In this document: one piece after another, positions 41,903 through 51,810 of the stretch
How the letters are laid out: each line of letters opens with the position of its first letter
How positions within the stretch are numbered: the first letter of the stretch is position 1
DNA from: CBFHWY01 sp965659675
GTDB taxonomy: Bacteria > Bacteroidota > Bacteroidia > Flavobacteriales_G > Salibacteraceae
Reading direction: 5' to 3'
Assembly (NCBI GenBank): GCA_965659675.1
Contig: CBFHWY010000004.1
Coordinates: 1 to 64,000 of the forward strand
DNA length: 64,000 nt
The notes under the pieces: generated by a model
Seen by the model: only the letters and a program-made list of their open reading frames with translations
Database searches by the model: none
Told to the model about the DNA's origin: nothing
Position numbers and translations under genes: made by a program

Positions 41903-43246
41903 ATGTTCAAGAAGATTCTGATCGCCAATCGTGGTGAGATCGCCCTGCGAATCATTCGTACCTGTAAGGAAATGGGGATCAGCACGGTTGCTGTTTATTC
42001 TACCGCTGATGCCGACAGCCTTCCGGTTAGATTCGCTGACGAGGCTGTTTGTATTGGACCCCCTCCCAGTGCCGACTCTTATCTGAAGATCCCGAATATT
42101 TTGGCTGCTGCAGAGATCACAAATGCCGATGCCATTCATCCGGGATATGGTTTCCTTTCGGAAAATGCGAAGTTCTCCAAGATCTGTCAGGAGCATGGAA
42201 TAAAATTCATCGGTGCCCGTCCTGAACAAATTGAAGGAATGGGTGATAAGGCCACAGCCAAAGAAACCATGAAAAAAGCTGGGGTACCATGTGTACCTGG
42301 CTCTGAAGGTCTTTTGAAGGACGTAAAACACGCCGAAAAAACCGCGAAAGAAATTGGTCTACCCGTCATGATGAAAGCTACCGCTGGGGGCGGTGGAAAA
42401 GGGATGCGCGTGGTATGGAAGGAAGAAGAGATCGCAGATGCATTTTCAGCAATTCAAAGAGAAGCTGAAGCCGCCTTTGGAAACGACGGGATCTACATGG
42501 AGAAGTTCGTTGAAGAACCTCGCCATATTGAAATTCAGATCGCCAGTGACCAGTATGGAACGCATTGTCATTTGTCTGAACGCGATTGCTCTATTCAGCG
42601 ACGACATCAAAAGTTGGTTGAAGAGACTCCCTCTCCATTCATGACCTCTTCATTGAGAAAGAAAATGGGAGAAGCCGCGATCAAAGCTGCTGCTGCTGTG
42701 AATTATGAAGGTGTAGGTACAGTGGAATTTCTGGTTGACAAACACAAGAACTTCTATTTCATGGAAATGAACACCAGGATTCAGGTGGAGCATACCATTA
42801 CAGAGGAAGTCATCAATTTTGACCTCATCAAAGAACAGATCCTCATAGCAGCAGGAGTGCCTATCTCGGGTAAAAACTATTTGCCAAAGGCTCACGCCAT
42901 TCAATGTAGGATCAATGCGGAGGACCCATTCAATAACTGGATACCTAGTCCCGGAAAGCTAATGACCTATCATGAACCTGGAGGAATTGGTATTAGACTG
43001 GACACCCATGTTTATGGCGGCTACACCATTCCACCAAACTACGATTCGATGGTCGCTAAGTTGATCGTTGTAGCTCAAACTCGTGAGGAAGCTATCAAAA
43101 AGATGGAACGCGCGCTCGATGAGTATATCGTAGAAGGAGTGAAAACAACCATTCCATTCCACCAAAAGCTGATGCGTAACGAACGCTTCATCAAGGGTGA
43201 CTATACGACGAAGTTCCTTGAGGAGTGGGATTTCACAAAAGATTAG
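41903..43246 (+). CDS. accC: Biotin carboxylase subunit of acetyl-CoA carboxylase
   Basis: The 447-residue ATP-grasp enzyme starts with MFKKILIANRGEIALRII and contains HPGYGFLSEN, KATAGGGGKGMR, ERDCSIQRRHQKLVEE and EMNTRIQVEHTITE. It carboxylates biotin on AccB with ATP and bicarbonate. A strong terminator follows 5 bp after the stop. Confidence 0.97.
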   Translation: MFKKILIANRGEIALRIIRTCKEMGISTVAVYSTADADSLPVRFADEAVCIGPPPSADSYLKIPNILAAAEITNADAIHPGYGFLSENAKFSKICQEHGIKFIGARPEQIEGMGDKATAKETMKKAGVPCVPGSEGLLKDVKHAEKTAKEIGLPVMMKATAGGGGKGMRVVWKEEEIADAFSAIQREAEAAFGNDGIYMEKFVEEPRHIEIQIASDQYGTHCHLSERDCSIQRRHQKLVEETPSPFMTSSLRKKMGEAAIKAAAAVNYEGVGTVEFLVDKHKNFYFMEMNTRIQVEHTITEEVINFDLIKEQILIAAGVPISGKNYLPKAHAIQCRINAEDPFNNWIPSPGKLMTYHEPGGIGIRLDTHVYGGYTIPPNYDSMVAKLIVVAQTREEAIKKMERALDEYIVEGVKTTIPFHQKLMRNERFIKGDYTTKFLEEWDFTKD

Positions 43247-43251
43247 TTCTG

Positions 43252-43278
43252 AGTCACGCTTTGGCGTGACTTTTTTTT
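43252..43278 (+). terminator. Rho-independent terminator after accC
   Basis: AGTCACGC and GCGTGACT form a perfect 8-bp stem with loop TTTG, followed by eight Ts. It ends the fabH-accB-accC unit. Confidence 0.9.
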
Positions 43279-43297
43279 GCCCAAAAATTCCAAAGAC

Positions 43298-44833
43298 ATG
43301 AAAAGAATAATCATCATACTCCTGGTCGGCCTGAGCCTACCTTTGCTGGCTCAAAAATCGGATGTCGACTATGCCGCTCTTGATGCATACATAAAGAAGT
43401 CGATGAAAGAACATCAGCTGCCAGGGCTGGCCATAGGCATCGTTAAGGGCCAGGATGTGGTCTTTCAAAATGGATACGGTCTTCGAAAAGAGGGTGAGAC
43501 GGCTCCTGTCACTACCAACAGTATGTTTGCCATTGCCTCGATCTCCAAGGCATTCTCAGCATCTTGTTTGGGAATATTAGAGGCAGAGAATAAGATAGAC
43601 TTCAACGAAAAGATAAGGAGCTATCTGCCAAGCTGGAGACTCCACGACACCTGCGTGAGCGATCAATTCATTGTTTCAGACTTACTTGCCCACCGTAGTG
43701 GTTTGAAGACCTTCGATGGTGACTTGCTATGGTATGGAACCAATTACAGTAGAGATGAGATCATTTCACGCATCAAGTATCTCCCGCTAAGTTATGAACC
43801 ACGCATACAATTTGGTTATCAGAACATCATGTACATCACTGCGGGACAACTTATTCCTGCCGTCAATGATTTGACCTGGGATGACTATCTAAAGCAAAAT
43901 ATCCTTGAGCCTATAGGAATGCTGAGGACGAATACCTCCATTAACGACTATAGCGAAACTCAGGATATCGCATATCCTCACGTGAAGGGCCAAAACCCAA
44001 AAGCTAAACTCAACCCCTTGTTCAATTATGACAATAGTGGCGCCACAGCTGCGATGAATTCCAATGTTGTTGACATGAGCAAGTGGATCAGGTTATGGCT
44101 GAATGATGGCGTTTATGATGGCGATACAGTCATTCCCTATAAGCACATTAGAAGGGCGCATCAGGTTCATACTCCCCTTCCTGTAAGCTCAAGAGACATT
44201 CAAATGGGAACGAACTTCAAAGGTTATGGCCAAGGCTGGTTCCTGATGGACTACAATGGCCTTAGGGTCGCGCATCACGGCGGTGGTCTTCCCGGATATA
44301 TCTCCAAGATCTGCCTTGTACCAGAAGAAGACTTTGGTTTCATCATTCTGACCAACGGGGAATCAAATCTTCCAAGTGCTTTGATGTACAAGATCCTGGA
44401 TATGTATTTGGGTCGCGATGAAGTGGATTGGTCAAAGCGAATGCGTGATGGTTATTTGAATTATTATGCTCGTTTGGATAAGGATCGCGAAGCCAAAGCA
44501 GCGACAAAGAATATGGAAAAGGCTGCTGTTTTCAGTCTGGAAGAACTGAGTGGTACTTACGAAGACACCATGTATGGTGAAGCTAAGATCGAGCTATCAG
44601 GCAGAGGTAAAAAACAGAAGGCCATTCTGAGTTTAAGCCCTGCGGCAGAGACCTTTGTTTCTGAGCTGGAACCCTGGTCGGGTGATACGTACCGGATCAA
44701 GTGGAAAGACGACTTTCTACCATGGGGATTGGTGAACTTCAAAAAAGACGAAAATGGAACCCTGGGCTTTACTATTGATCTAAAGAATCCAGATTTTCAC
44801 TTCTTCAACCTGAATTTCAAGAAGAAGAACTAG
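43298..44833 (+). CDS. Exported serine hydrolase, class C beta-lactamase/PBP4* type
   Basis: The protein has 511 residues. The signal peptide ends before Gln19 (LPLLAQKSD). The hydrolase domain has the nucleophile in SISK (ASISKAFS), the YQN motif and HHGGGLPGY in place of KTG, as in AmpC-like esterases and D-amino peptidases. A C-terminal beta-rich part (about 410-511, with ELSGTYEDTMYGEAKI) is like DUF3471. Start ATG 43298 is chosen because the TTG at 43277 lies in the terminator. The substrate is unknown. The stop overlaps the convergent gene by 4 bp. Confidence 0.88.
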   Translation: MKRIIIILLVGLSLPLLAQKSDVDYAALDAYIKKSMKEHQLPGLAIGIVKGQDVVFQNGYGLRKEGETAPVTTNSMFAIASISKAFSASCLGILEAENKIDFNEKIRSYLPSWRLHDTCVSDQFIVSDLLAHRSGLKTFDGDLLWYGTNYSRDEIISRIKYLPLSYEPRIQFGYQNIMYITAGQLIPAVNDLTWDDYLKQNILEPIGMLRTNTSINDYSETQDIAYPHVKGQNPKAKLNPLFNYDNSGATAAMNSNVVDMSKWIRLWLNDGVYDGDTVIPYKHIRRAHQVHTPLPVSSRDIQMGTNFKGYGQGWFLMDYNGLRVAHHGGGLPGYISKICLVPEEDFGFIILTNGESNLPSALMYKILDMYLGRDEVDWSKRMRDGYLNYYARLDKDREAKAATKNMEKAAVFSLEELSGTYEDTMYGEAKIELSGRGKKQKAILSLSPAAETFVSELEPWSGDTYRIKWKDDFLPWGLVNFKKDENGTLGFTIDLKNPDFHFFNLNFKKKN

Positions 44834-46047
44834 GTCGCTCTATAGAGCCACTCCGCTGGGTTCATGGGTTTTTGACCCTTCCAGACCTCAAAGTGAATTT
44901 CGGTCTTGCCTTTTACCGGATCAGTTAAGATGATCCCAATAGGATCCTTGATGTCTACTTTGTCACCTTTCTGTACAAATACATCCTTTAGGTTCGAGTA
45001 CACACTGATGTACTCACCATGCCTCACCAAAACGGCCTTTCCTGCTCCTGGGATCACTACTATTCCCGTGACCTCCCCGGCAAAAACGGCTCTTGCTCTT
45101 GCGCCATCTTCCGTGCTAATGTTTAGGCCGTTGTTATTCACTTTGATTCCCTTCAATACCGGATGCCAGTGCTCTCCAAAATACTCTGTGATCACTCCTT
45201 TTTCAAGAGGCCAGGGAAGTTTACCGCGGTTGGAGGCGAACTTGCTCGAAAGCTCTTTGGCTTCAGGGGTAAGCATATAGCCCCCAGTGCCGCCACTTGC
45301 CTCTCGCTGTTTCCTTATTTCCTCTGCGATGATGCGCTGAATGGCCTTTGTGAGCCGATCAGCTTCTTTTTTCTTTTTTGAGATCTCCGCTTTTAGGTCT
45401 TTCTCTTTTGCGCTCAACTGGTTAAATACACTTTGTTGCTGCTGCCGCTCACTAGCCAATAATTGTGCTTCATCTTTGATGTTCTTGATCAAAGATTCTT
45501 TATCACTTTTTGTTGCTTCCAATTCATTGATTCTTACCTGTATCGAATCTTGAGTGGCAAGAATGAGCTCACCCTGGCGCTTTCTAAACTCTGAATATTG
45601 TTGCAGGTACTTCAGCCTTTTATAGGCTTGATTAAAGTCTTCTGCCGCAAAAACAAACATGAGCCGATCGTAGCTTGACTTATTTAAATACGCATAGTAG
45701 ATCATTCTTGCATACTCCTTCTTAAGTCTTTCCAGGTCCTCTTTAAGCGAAACGATGTTATTCTCTGCATATTCGATCTGCTCTTCCAGGTAATCGATCT
45801 CTCTTTCTATGGCGTTGATGAGGTCTTCCCGGTTCTTGATCTTCTTTCTTAAGACGACGAGCTGACCTAATGAACTGCTTTTACTTTTTGCCGTTTCGTT
45901 GAGCAATTTGTTCTTGTACTCAATGTCCTTCTTAAGCTTCTTTTTTTCCTTTTCAAGCTCAACACGCTTGTTTTGAGCCTCTGCCACGTAGCCAAAAGCA
46001 AGCAGCATTCCAAGTATCAGGCATAGACTAGTAAACCACCTTTTCAT
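44830..46047 (-). CDS. EnvC-like protein with degenerate LytM (M23) domain
   Basis: The protein has 405 residues: a signal peptide cut before Gln25, a long coiled coil (about 27-250, many Lys/Glu repeats) and a LytM fold (about 285-400). The zinc ligands of active M23 peptidases are missing: HxGID is NGLNI and HxH is EIHFE. Such degenerate LytM proteins (EnvC, NlpD) activate cell-wall amidases during division. It overlaps the DUF4292 gene by 20 bp, in an operon of four envelope-related genes on the minus strand. Confidence 0.88.
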   Translation of the reverse strand: MKRWFTSLCLILGMLLAFGYVAEAQNKRVELEKEKKKLKKDIEYKNKLLNETAKSKSSSLGQLVVLRKKIKNREDLINAIEREIDYLEEQIEYAENNIVSLKEDLERLKKEYARMIYYAYLNKSSYDRLMFVFAAEDFNQAYKRLKYLQQYSEFRKRQGELILATQDSIQVRINELEATKSDKESLIKNIKDEAQLLASERQQQQSVFNQLSAKEKDLKAEISKKKKEADRLTKAIQRIIAEEIRKQREASGGTGGYMLTPEAKELSSKFASNRGKLPWPLEKGVITEYFGEHWHPVLKGIKVNNNGLNISTEDGARARAVFAGEVTGIVVIPGAGKAVLVRHGEYISVYSNLKDVFVQKGDKVDIKDPIGIILTDPVKGKTEIHFEVWKGQKPMNPAEWLYRAT

Positions 46048-46879
46048 ACTTGCTGCTTACGTTAAATGGATACTTAAGGCTCTCTTCCTGCTCCACTTTC
46101 ATGTAGGTGATATTCAACTTCATCAGCTTATCTGAAACCACATTATAGAGAATCTCATGCGGAAAAAGTTGCCCATTAAAGTCCTTGAAATTGCTGTACT
46201 TTACAAAGATCGATTTGTTATTCTTGGTCTCTTTGGCAAATAGCTTTTGAAGACGATAGTTGGACGGGTTATAATAAAGAGAATAGGAGATGCGAAAGTC
46301 TTCTCCTTCTTCATCCACGTCGATCAACTCCTCTTCGATCTGGGTGACCTTCATTTCCTTCACATCTTTGAACTTTTTGCTCGTATTGATAATGTAATTC
46401 TGTTTATTACTCCTTAACCTGAGCTTTCCATCCAAGAGCGAAGAACTATTGCCAAGGATCAGATCCTGTAAGGTGTAAAAGTTAAAATCCGTTTGGAAAT
46501 TGAGGTTCAGAACCTGGAAATCGCCGGTATAGAATTTCTTTTCCTTTCTGTCAAGGATCTTTACGGAATCAGGCGTTAGGAGAAGCCTGGCAACTTCTAC
46601 CCTATAATACGTAGCGGATATCCATATGATGCTATCCTGCTTCATTCGGATATACATCTTAAAGGAGTCTGACAGCTTATCAGTTTTAAAGGCTACGTTC
46701 GTTTTGATACTTAGCATCTGTCCCTTGTACTCACTCTGCCTTACCTGCTGAACCAGTTTGGATATCTTCTTTCTCTTATTCAGATTGGTGAACTGCGTGG
46801 CATCTTTCTGGCTTTTACAGGAAAAGATGAGTATTGGTACTAGCGCAATGACAAGGATATGTGAGATACGTTTAATCAA
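46028..46879 (-). CDS. DUF4292 lipoprotein
   Basis: The 283-residue protein has a lipobox LIFSC (Cys21) and an all-beta body with MYIRMKQDSIIWISATYYRVEVARLLLTPDSV, the pattern of DUF4292, which resembles LolA/LolB-type lipoprotein carriers in fold. It may bind lipid or lipoprotein in the periplasm (inference). It overlaps the TPR gene by 8 bp and the EnvC-like gene by 20 bp. Confidence 0.85.
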   Translation of the reverse strand: MIKRISHILVIALVPILIFSCKSQKDATQFTNLNKRKKISKLVQQVRQSEYKGQMLSIKTNVAFKTDKLSDSFKMYIRMKQDSIIWISATYYRVEVARLLLTPDSVKILDRKEKKFYTGDFQVLNLNFQTDFNFYTLQDLILGNSSSLLDGKLRLRSNKQNYIINTSKKFKDVKEMKVTQIEEELIDVDEEGEDFRISYSLYYNPSNYRLQKLFAKETKNNKSIFVKYSNFKDFNGQLFPHEILYNVVSDKLMKLNITYMKVEQEESLKYPFNVSSKYEKVVY

Positions 46880-48584
46880 GCTTTCCTGTTTCTATTTTGC
46901 GACCGAGTTCCTCGCTAGTTTGACCTTTTGCTTTAGCCTTTTTCCAGTACTCAAGCGCTTTTTCTGAGTTTCCCAATTTATACAGAACATCTGCGTAGTG
47001 CTCAAGGATCTCACCAGAATTATCGCCCCCATTTTGCAGGGCGAACTCAAGCTTTTCTTTGGCCTCCTGGTATTTTCCCTGCTGAAAAAGAACCCAGGCA
47101 TGAGTGTCTAGATAGGTTGAAGAATTCGGCTCCATATTCACGCACTTTTTCGACATCTGATAAGCCTTGTCGAGTTTCTCTTTTCGCAGTGATAGGAAAT
47201 AACTGTAGTTATTGAGGACATAGGCATTCTTTTCATCGAGTTCAAGGGCAGAATCATATGCCTTATCACTTTTCTCATACTGTTCGGTGAAATGGTAACA
47301 GTCTCCCAGACTAGAGTGAAATTGAACTGCCATCGACTTGTTCAGTATAGCCATGGGCAAGCCAGTTTCAAGGTCTTTGATCGCCTCCTGATATTCCTTG
47401 AGTTGAATATGTCCAATGGCTTTGAGGTAGAAAAAAAGTGGCTGATTGGGAAAAAGGTCGGTAGCCTCTTTTGCATGTTTTATCATTTCGGGATAATCTT
47501 CTAACTCAGAGTCGATAAGAATGAGCTGATTCCAAATGGCAAAACGATTTTTGTCTAAAGCAAGCGCCTTCTCATAAGATGCTCTTGCCTCTTTGAGCTG
47601 TTTGTCGCGATATTTAAAGTCACCCATCATCGCGTGCGCTTTTGGATCATCTGGATGCACTTCAATTACAATATCGTTGAGTTCTTCTGCTTGCCGGTTT
47701 AACTCCTGGTCTGTGTTTGAAAGGGCAAAAAACCTCAAGAGATATCTGATCTTGGTGTCGATATCCAGGTCTGAGTTTCCAAAAGCTTTCTTTAGCGCTT
47801 CATATGATTTGTCTTTTTCGCCCACTTCAGAATAATATTCAGATAGTGAAAGTTGGACGTATGGATTGTTCGGATTTTTCTTCTCGAGCCGTTTAAAGGT
47901 CTCAATTGCCATCTCCTTATTTCCGTCTTTCTTATATAATTCTGCCAGTATGGCGAGGTATTTTGTCTCATCTGGAAAAACCTCGATCAGCTTTTGCATT
48001 TCAAGCACAGCCTTATCTACATCGTTGCGTTCAAGGTGAATCTTTTGTTTTTGAATGCTCACCTCTTCGGTCACTCCATAAGCCTCTTCAATGGCATCGT
48101 ATTTTTTTAAGGCTTCCTTAAAATCTCCATCTGCCATATACATCATCGCAGCTTGCCTTTTCCATTCCAGGTTGTATGGAAATTGAAGGATGAGTGACTC
48201 ATAAACCTCTGCTGCTTTCTTATAATCTCCAGCAGAAGAATGCATCTCTGCCAGTTCGAGTTTGTACCACTTGTTTTGAGGGTCGAGCTCTACTGCTTTG
48301 CTCAAATGATTGATCGCCACGATGGTTTGGCCTATATAATATTCGAGTCTTGCCGCTTCGTATAAACTAGCTGCGTGGTTGGGGTTCAATAAAAGACAGC
48401 GACGAAACAGTCGCAAGGCCTCTTCATTATTCCCTATGATCTTCTCTCTGTTTGCCCTTAAAAACTCAGCTTTAAGCTCCAACTCTTGCGCCTCACTTAG
48501 CTCCATTGGCAAGCTCGCCAGCTCTTTGGATGAAGAGCAAGACAGCGCAATTAAGGCGATCGCTATGGCATAAAGGAATTTCAA
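46872..48584 (-). CDS. Tetratricopeptide-repeat lipoprotein
   Basis: The 570-residue protein has a lipobox LIALSC (Cys16) and about a dozen 34-residue TPR units covering residues 30-560, for example AASLYEAARLEYYIGQT and NAYVLNNYSYFLSLRKEKLDKA. TPR arrays are protein-binding scaffolds. In Bacteroidota an equivalent gene often precedes the DUF4292 and M23 genes, so it may serve envelope assembly. It overlaps the nucleotidyltransferase gene by 4 bp. Confidence 0.88.
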   Translation of the reverse strand: MKFLYAIAIALIALSCSSSKELASLPMELSEAQELELKAEFLRANREKIIGNNEEALRLFRRCLLLNPNHAASLYEAARLEYYIGQTIVAINHLSKAVELDPQNKWYKLELAEMHSSAGDYKKAAEVYESLILQFPYNLEWKRQAAMMYMADGDFKEALKKYDAIEEAYGVTEEVSIQKQKIHLERNDVDKAVLEMQKLIEVFPDETKYLAILAELYKKDGNKEMAIETFKRLEKKNPNNPYVQLSLSEYYSEVGEKDKSYEALKKAFGNSDLDIDTKIRYLLRFFALSNTDQELNRQAEELNDIVIEVHPDDPKAHAMMGDFKYRDKQLKEARASYEKALALDKNRFAIWNQLILIDSELEDYPEMIKHAKEATDLFPNQPLFFYLKAIGHIQLKEYQEAIKDLETGLPMAILNKSMAVQFHSSLGDCYHFTEQYEKSDKAYDSALELDEKNAYVLNNYSYFLSLRKEKLDKAYQMSKKCVNMEPNSSTYLDTHAWVLFQQGKYQEAKEKLEFALQNGGDNSGEILEHYADVLYKLGNSEKALEYWKKAKAKGQTSEELGRKIETGKLD

Positions 48585-49579
48585 TATTCTATCTTACTAT
48601 AATCGCTAATGCTTAGATCAAGAGCCCTGCCATGAATTGCCGCATGATGACCCACCATTGAATTGGCCAATATGCACGACTCCAGCGTGGTGTCTTTTTG
48701 AATGATGGAAGACGCTAGTCTTGAATTTTCGATCGTACTATTATCACCAATAGAAACGTGAGGACCAATGACTGAGTTTGTGATCTTAACATTCTTTCCA
48801 ATAAAACATGGCTCGATGATCACGGAATTGTTGGTGATGAGGTCTTCAGAGATTTGATTTCCAAGGTGGTGAAGTACTCTTTCATTGCTGTAAACCGTGG
48901 CGTTTTTATTTCCGCAATCCAGCCACTCCTCTACTTTTCCTGTTTTGAATACCACACCGTCATTCATCATATTTCGCAAAGCATCTGGAAGTTGATACTC
49001 TCCTCCTTTAATGATGTCGTTGTCTATAAGGTATTGAAGCTCATTTCTCAATCTGGCGCCATCTTTAAAATAATAGATACCGATCATGGCAAGGTCTGAA
49101 ACAAATTCCTGAGGCTTTTCCACAAAATCTGTGATGGCCATTTGCTCATTCAATTTCACCACGCCAAATGCAGAAGGGTCTTCAACACTTTTTACCCACA
49201 GTATTCCGTCTGCTTCAGGGTCAAACTCAAAACTCCCTTTAAACAGTGTATCTGCAAACGCCACAATGACCTTACCCTCGAGGCTTTCCTTTGCGCAGAG
49301 AATAGCATGTGCTGTTCCCAATGCTTCCTCCTGGTGGTAGATGCTTCCTTTTGCTCCAAGATCTTCTGCTACTTTGATCAGGTCCTTTTCGACCTCATCT
49401 CCGAAGTCTCCGATGATAAAGGCAATTTCTTCAACATCATCCTGAGAGATCTCAGTAATGTCTTCTACTAACCTTTGAACAATGGTCTTTCCTGCAACAT
49501 GAATAAGAGGTTTAGGAATTGTAAGCGTATGGGGTCTCATGCGCTTTCCCATTCCCGCCATGGGTACTATGATCTTCAT
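48581..49579 (-). CDS. Sugar-phosphate nucleotidyltransferase with left-handed beta-helix
   Basis: The protein has 332 residues. The N-terminal 230 form the nucleotidyltransferase with MAGMGKRMRPHTLTIPKPL, DTLFKG, FVEKP and WLDCGNK. The C-terminal 90 are hexapeptide repeats (SVIIEPCFIGKNVKITNSVIG). It is close to glucose-1-phosphate thymidylyltransferase-type enzymes that make nucleotide sugars for polysaccharide; the exact sugar is not clear. It diverges from glyQS. Confidence 0.9.
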   Translation of the reverse strand: MKIIVPMAGMGKRMRPHTLTIPKPLIHVAGKTIVQRLVEDITEISQDDVEEIAFIIGDFGDEVEKDLIKVAEDLGAKGSIYHQEEALGTAHAILCAKESLEGKVIVAFADTLFKGSFEFDPEADGILWVKSVEDPSAFGVVKLNEQMAITDFVEKPQEFVSDLAMIGIYYFKDGARLRNELQYLIDNDIIKGGEYQLPDALRNMMNDGVVFKTGKVEEWLDCGNKNATVYSNERVLHHLGNQISEDLITNNSVIIEPCFIGKNVKITNSVIGPHVSIGDNSTIENSRLASSIIQKDTTLESCILANSMVGHHAAIHGRALDLSISDYSKIEY

Positions 49580-49597
49580 AGGATTGCTTTTGATTCA

Positions 49598-49605
49598 CAA
49601 AGTTA
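49598..49605 (-). promoter_or_regulatory. -7 promoter element of the envelope operon
   Basis: TAACTTTG on the minus strand matches TAnnTTTG and lies 18 bp before ATG 49579. No TTG is visible 16-21 bp upstream. Confidence 0.4.
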
Positions 49606-49684
49606 GCTTTATGGATGGGCTGGATTAAAAAGTTTCTGATTCATTTCCAATACCATTTGTGAATAATGGTGGAGTTCAAAAACT

Positions 49685-49692
49685 TACTTTTG
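49685..49692 (+). promoter_or_regulatory. -7 promoter element of glyQS
   Basis: TACTTTTG matches TAnnTTTG. The predicted start of transcription (about 49699) coincides with ATG 49698, so the message is probably leaderless or nearly so. A TTG at 49657 is 25 bp upstream, a little far. Confidence 0.5.
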
Positions 49693-49697
49693 CGGCC

Positions 49698-51236
49698 ATG
49701 AGCAAACAGGAAGATACACTGAAAAAGGTTGTTTCGCACGCCAAGGAGTATGGCTTCATCTTTCCATCGTCGGAGATATACGATGGCTTATCTGCAACAT
49801 ACGACTATGGGCAGCTTGGGGTTGAGTTAAAAAACAACATCAAAGACTACTGGTGGCGTGCTATGGTGCACCTTCATGAAAACATTGTGGGTCTTGATTC
49901 AGCCATATTCATGCACCCTAAGGTTTGGAAAGCATCCGGACATGTTGATGCCTTTAACGACCCGATGATCGACAATAAGGATTCCAAAAAAAGGTATCGT
50001 GCCGACGTCCTACTTGAAGATCACATTGAGAAGATCCGTCAGAAGATCTCTAAGGAGATCAAAAAGGCGGCGAAGCGCTTTGGTGGATCTTTTGAGGAAT
50101 CTATGTTCCTGGAAACAAACCCACGAGTTAAAAAATATCAAGATCAGATCAAGTATATCCAGGACCGACTCAAAAAACATCTCGATGAAGAGGATCTTGA
50201 ATCCCTGAAGCAACTCATTGAAGAACTCGGTATTGCCGACCCTGTATCTGGCTCAAAGAATTGGACAGAAGTGCGTCAGTTCAACCTAATGTTCTCAACA
50301 GAACTAGGTTCTTTGGCTGAAGATTCAAATCAGGTTTACTTAAGACCCGAAACTGCTCAGGGCATCTTCGTTAACTTTCTGAATGTATACAAAAGCGGGC
50401 GAATGAAGGTTCCTTTTGGGATTGCTCAAATTGGTAAAGCTTTCAGAAATGAGATCATCGCCCGACAGTTCATTTTCAGAATGAGAGAGTTTGAACAGAT
50501 GGAGATGCAGTTTTTTGTAAAACCTGGAGAAGAGCTCAAATGGTACGAATACTGGAAGGAAAAAAGAATGAAATGGCATGCTTCCATGGGAATTGGTGAT
50601 GAACGCTATCGCATTCATGATCATCTAAAACTCGCCCATTATGCAAACTCGGCCTGCGACATTGAATTCGACTTTCCAATGGGTTTTAAAGAACTTGAAG
50701 GGGTGCATTCCAGAACAGACTTTGACCTGAAGCAGCACGAAGATTTCAGTGGAAAGAAGTTGCAGTATTTCGATCCCGAAGATGAAAGTTCATATGTGCC
50801 TTATGTGGTTGAAACCAGCATCGGTTTAGATAGAACTGTTCTCGCCCTTCTCAGCACACTGGAGGACGAACAATTGGAAGATGGCTCAACGCGACTTGTA
50901 ATGAAGCTTCCGGCTTTTCTTGCGCCCATCAAACTCGCCGTTCTGCCTCTTCTGAAGAAAGACGGACTCCCTGAGTTAGCTAAAGAGATCGTGAATGACC
51001 TGAAGCTTGACTTCAATACGCAGTATGACGAAAAAGATTCCATTGGTAGAAGATACCGACGTCACGATGCCATCGGCACCCCTTTCGCAGTTACTGTGGA
51101 TCATCAATCACTCGAGGATCAAACGGTAACCATTCGTGAAAGAGATAGTATGGAGCAAAAACGTGTTGCCATCAGCGAACTGCGAACAGTAGTGAATGAG
51201 AAAGTGAGCATGCACGAGGTGCTCAGAGCGCTCTGA
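49698..51236 (+). CDS. glyQS: Glycyl-tRNA synthetase, alpha2 type
   Basis: The 512-residue class II synthetase has YDYGQLGVELKNNIKDYWW, RPETAQGIFVNF (motif 2 region), FRNEIIARQFIFRMREFEQMEMQFF and ETSIGLDRTVLALL (motif 3), with an anticodon-binding domain at the end. This homodimer form is usual in Bacteroidota. ATG 49698 is chosen over the TTG at 49659, since the promoter lies between them. It converges with pth. Confidence 0.96.
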   Translation: MSKQEDTLKKVVSHAKEYGFIFPSSEIYDGLSATYDYGQLGVELKNNIKDYWWRAMVHLHENIVGLDSAIFMHPKVWKASGHVDAFNDPMIDNKDSKKRYRADVLLEDHIEKIRQKISKEIKKAAKRFGGSFEESMFLETNPRVKKYQDQIKYIQDRLKKHLDEEDLESLKQLIEELGIADPVSGSKNWTEVRQFNLMFSTELGSLAEDSNQVYLRPETAQGIFVNFLNVYKSGRMKVPFGIAQIGKAFRNEIIARQFIFRMREFEQMEMQFFVKPGEELKWYEYWKEKRMKWHASMGIGDERYRIHDHLKLAHYANSACDIEFDFPMGFKELEGVHSRTDFDLKQHEDFSGKKLQYFDPEDESSYVPYVVETSIGLDRTVLALLSTLEDEQLEDGSTRLVMKLPAFLAPIKLAVLPLLKKDGLPELAKEIVNDLKLDFNTQYDEKDSIGRRYRRHDAIGTPFAVTVDHQSLEDQTVTIRERDSMEQKRVAISELRTVVNEKVSMHEVLRAL

Positions 51237-51242
51237 TCTTTG

Positions 51243-51806
51243 TTATTTGTTGTTGTAGGCAGACATCACCTGTCCAACTGGAATGCTTACAAATGCTTTT
51301 GCCGTATCAGAAGCAATTTTAATGCGCTCTTTAAGCACTTGCTTTTCTTCATCGCTCCATTCTGAAAGCACATAATTTACTTGTTCGCCCGGTTTGAACT
51401 CCTTTCCGATTCCAAATCGCAAGCGCGCATATTTTTGAGTATTCAGGGTCTCGTTGATATGCCTAAGCCCGTTGTGTCCTCCGTCACTTCCTTTGGTTCT
51501 CAATCGTTGTTTGCCATATGGTAGCGCCAGGTCATCCGTGATAATAAGCATGCGATCAAGCGGGATTTTCTCCTTTTCAAGCCAGTAGTTGACTGCTTTT
51601 CCACTCAAGTTCATGTAGGTTGAAGGCTTGAGCAATAGGAGTGTTCGTCCTTTATGTTTCATTCTGGCAATAGCGCCATATCGCTCATCATCAAAAAAAA
51701 TGCTGGACTCATCCGCGAGATGGTCCAGCACCTTAAATCCAATATTATGACGGGTATTTAGGTATTCATCCCCAATGTTGCCTAAGCCAACGATGAGGTA
51801 CTTCAC
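51243..51806 (-). CDS. pth: Peptidyl-tRNA hydrolase
   Basis: The 187-residue protein has VGLGNIGDEYLNTRHNIGF with the catalytic His, PSTYMNLSGKAV, and DDLALPYGKQRLRTKGSDGGHNGL. It frees tRNA from prematurely released peptidyl-tRNA. It follows rplY after 4 bp in a prs-rplY-pth operon, a common arrangement. Confidence 0.97.
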   Translation of the reverse strand: MKYLIVGLGNIGDEYLNTRHNIGFKVLDHLADESSIFFDDERYGAIARMKHKGRTLLLLKPSTYMNLSGKAVNYWLEKEKIPLDRMLIITDDLALPYGKQRLRTKGSDGGHNGLRHINETLNTQKYARLRFGIGKEFKPGEQVNYVLSEWSDEEKQVLKERIKIASDTAKAFVSIPVGQVMSAYNNK

Positions 51807-51810
51807 CTAA

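Noticed and set aside
44830..46047. Active M23 endopeptidase
   Set aside because: The zinc-binding HxGxD and HxH motifs are replaced by NGLN and EIH, so an activator (EnvC-like) role is more likely than peptidase activity.
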